From Cellvibrionales bacterium UBA2034 (GTDB taxonomy: Bacteria > Pseudomonadota > Gammaproteobacteria > Pseudomonadales > UBA7239): a stretch of 6,718 nt of DNA. Below are positions 5,873 through 6,718 of this stretch, one piece after another. Position 1 is the stretch's first letter. The number at the start of each line of letters is the position of its first letter. The translations under genes were made by a program, and so were the position numbers. The stretch is from positions 7,444 through 14,161 of the forward strand of contig DDBK01000007.1 of the NCBI GenBank assembly GCA_002333095.1, read 5' to 3'. The notes under the pieces are model-generated. The model saw only the letters and a program-made list of their open reading frames with translations. It was not told the origin of the DNA and ran no database searches.

Positions 5873-6718
5873 CTACTTGCCCATTACATCATCGGCAGCG
5901 ATATAACCAAATGTCATAGCTGGGCCAATAGTAGAACCTGCTCCCGCATAGGTTGGCCCCATCAATGCAGCAGAGTTATTGCCGATAACATACAGGCCGG
6001 GAATCACCTTGCCTTCTTTATCCAGCACTCGCGCTTTTTCATCGGCATTCAAGCCGCCTTTTGTACCCAGTTCGCCAGCATGGACTTTTACTGCATAGTA
6101 AGGCGCTTCAATTGGCATCAAACATGGGTTAGGGAAACCGGTCTGGTCATCGCCATAAAAACGGTCGTACTCATTACCGCCTTTGTCGTACTCGAGATCC
6201 TTACCTGTCTTCGCATACTCGTTCATATTCACAATCGTTTGCTTCAGGTTGGCAACATTGCTGATGCCAATCTTTTGCGCCAACTCCTCCACCGTTTCTG
6301 CCTTGAAAATATAAGAATCCCACAGCTCCGGCGGCACACCCATAAAGCCAGTGTCTTTCATCATCTCGCCAGGAAACACAGGGCCGCATGGATATTTCTC
6401 ACGATAGTCCTTGCCGAAAATCATCCACGAAGGCACTGCTTGTGTGCCTTCACGCTCACGCTTGTACATATCCTGCACAACGGTGATATACGGAGCCGCT
6501 TCGTCGGTATAACGCTTACCATTCATGTCGACAAAAGCACAGCCTGGCAATGATTTTTCAACAATCATCATGCGCGCCTGCGCTTCGCCCGGCACCACGA
6601 CAGTTGGCCCCCACCATGCGTCATCCATAAATTTTATATCCGCACCGATCGAAATGCCGGCGCGATGTGCATCGCCGGTATTACCGGGGGAACCTGTTGT
6701 CCACGACGTATGGGTAGG
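5873..6718 (-). CDS. KstD-like FAD-dependent dehydrogenase, C-terminal part (runs off right edge)
   Basis: The last 281 residues of a flavoprotein of the 3-ketosteroid dehydrogenase / fumarate reductase flavoprotein superfamily are visible. The reading frame stays open from the ATG at 6628 to the window edge and encodes conserved family sequence there (SPGNTGDAHRAGISIGAD, then MDDAWWGP). That ATG is therefore internal and the true start lies outside. The C-terminal FAD-binding signature GLYVIGNNSAALMG is followed by TYAGAGSTIGPAM. Its Tyr257 and Gly261 (visible numbering) match the Tyr-x3-Gly active-site pair of KstD, and AAPY (Tyr77) corresponds to a second catalytic tyrosine. KstD enzymes take hydrogen from ring A of 3-oxosteroids. 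Many homologues act on other or unknown substrates, so a Δ1-dehydrogenase is only one possibility. The N-terminal dinucleotide-binding motif is not visible. The stop is an amber codon four bases before the oxygenase start, in the same frame, so the two genes form a likely operon. Confidence 0.88.
   Translation of the reverse strand, partial: PTHTSWTTGSPGNTGDAHRAGISIGADIKFMDDAWWGPTVVVPGEAQARMMIVEKSLPGCAFVDMNGKRYTDEAAPYITVVQDMYKREREGTQAVPSWMIFGKDYREKYPCGPVFPGEMMKDTGFMGVPPELWDSYIFKAETVEELAQKIGISNVANLKQTIVNMNEYAKTGKDLEYDKGGNEYDRFYGDDQTGFPNPCLMPIEAPYYAVKVHAGELGTKGGLNADEKARVLDKEGKVIPGLYVIGNNSAALMGPTYAGAGSTIGPAMTFGYIAADDVMGK

Noticed and set aside
5654..6553. A 299-codon open frame on the plus strand antisense to the oxygenase and flavoprotein genes
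   Set aside because: It is an antisense shadow of two well-conserved genes. Its product has no recognisable domain, and no promoter or ribosome binding site was seen.
6626..6628. The ATG at 6628 as the start of a short flavoprotein
   Set aside because: The frame stays open upstream to the window edge and encodes conserved family sequence, so this methionine is internal.

Overview
The window looks like a piece of a gammaproteobacterial chromosome with fairly balanced base composition. Two things suggest this. First, a gamma-class carbonic anhydrase (YrdA-like), oligopeptidase A (PrlC) and a YheV-type zinc-ribbon protein sit side by side, an arrangement I recall from Pseudomonas and relatives. 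Second, cytochrome c oxidase subunit II carries a C-terminal cytochrome c domain, followed directly by subunit I, as in Pseudomonas-type aa3 oxidases. The neighbouring KstD-like flavoprotein and carotenoid-oxygenase-family protein would suit an environmental or marine lineage (for example a Cellvibrionales/Spongiibacteraceae-like organism), but that placement is inference only. There is no sign of mobile elements, CRISPR arrays, tRNA or rRNA.

Layout from left to right. Positions 1-1388 (minus strand) hold coxA (only its N-terminal 77 codons are visible) preceded by coxB, with the coxA ribosome binding site overlapping the coxB stop. A compact promoter region at 1389-1534 has a perfect -10 box, a 17-bp spacer filled by a nine-base G tract, and a hairpin at the expected transcription start. 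Positions 1535-3825 (minus) hold yheV and prlC, overlapping by four bases and so probably translationally coupled. A 66-bp divergent intergenic region separates prlC from the plus-strand carbonic anhydrase gene at 3892-4464. That gene runs tail to tail, with a 17-bp overlap, into a carotenoid oxygenase family gene at 4448-5869 (minus). Three bases upstream of the oxygenase start lies the stop codon of a KstD-like FAD dehydrogenase that runs off the right edge.

Functionally there are three blocks. One is respiratory (terminal oxidase, CuA and heme c electron entry). One is housekeeping (peptide turnover by PrlC, a small zinc-ribbon partner, and a carbonic anhydrase homologue). The last is a two-gene oxidative unit in which a flavin dehydrogenase could desaturate a lipophilic ring compound and a non-heme iron dioxygenase could cleave a C=C bond. 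The substrate cannot be read from the sequence.

All genes are conventional family members and there is no clear new system. The observations most worth checking are the G9 tract inside the putative coxB promoter spacer, the single in-frame amber codon separating the flavoprotein from the oxygenase, a well-formed plus-strand terminator-like hairpin antisense inside prlC, and the small overlaps and structured elements at gene ends. No stretch longer than about 150 bases lacks a gene.
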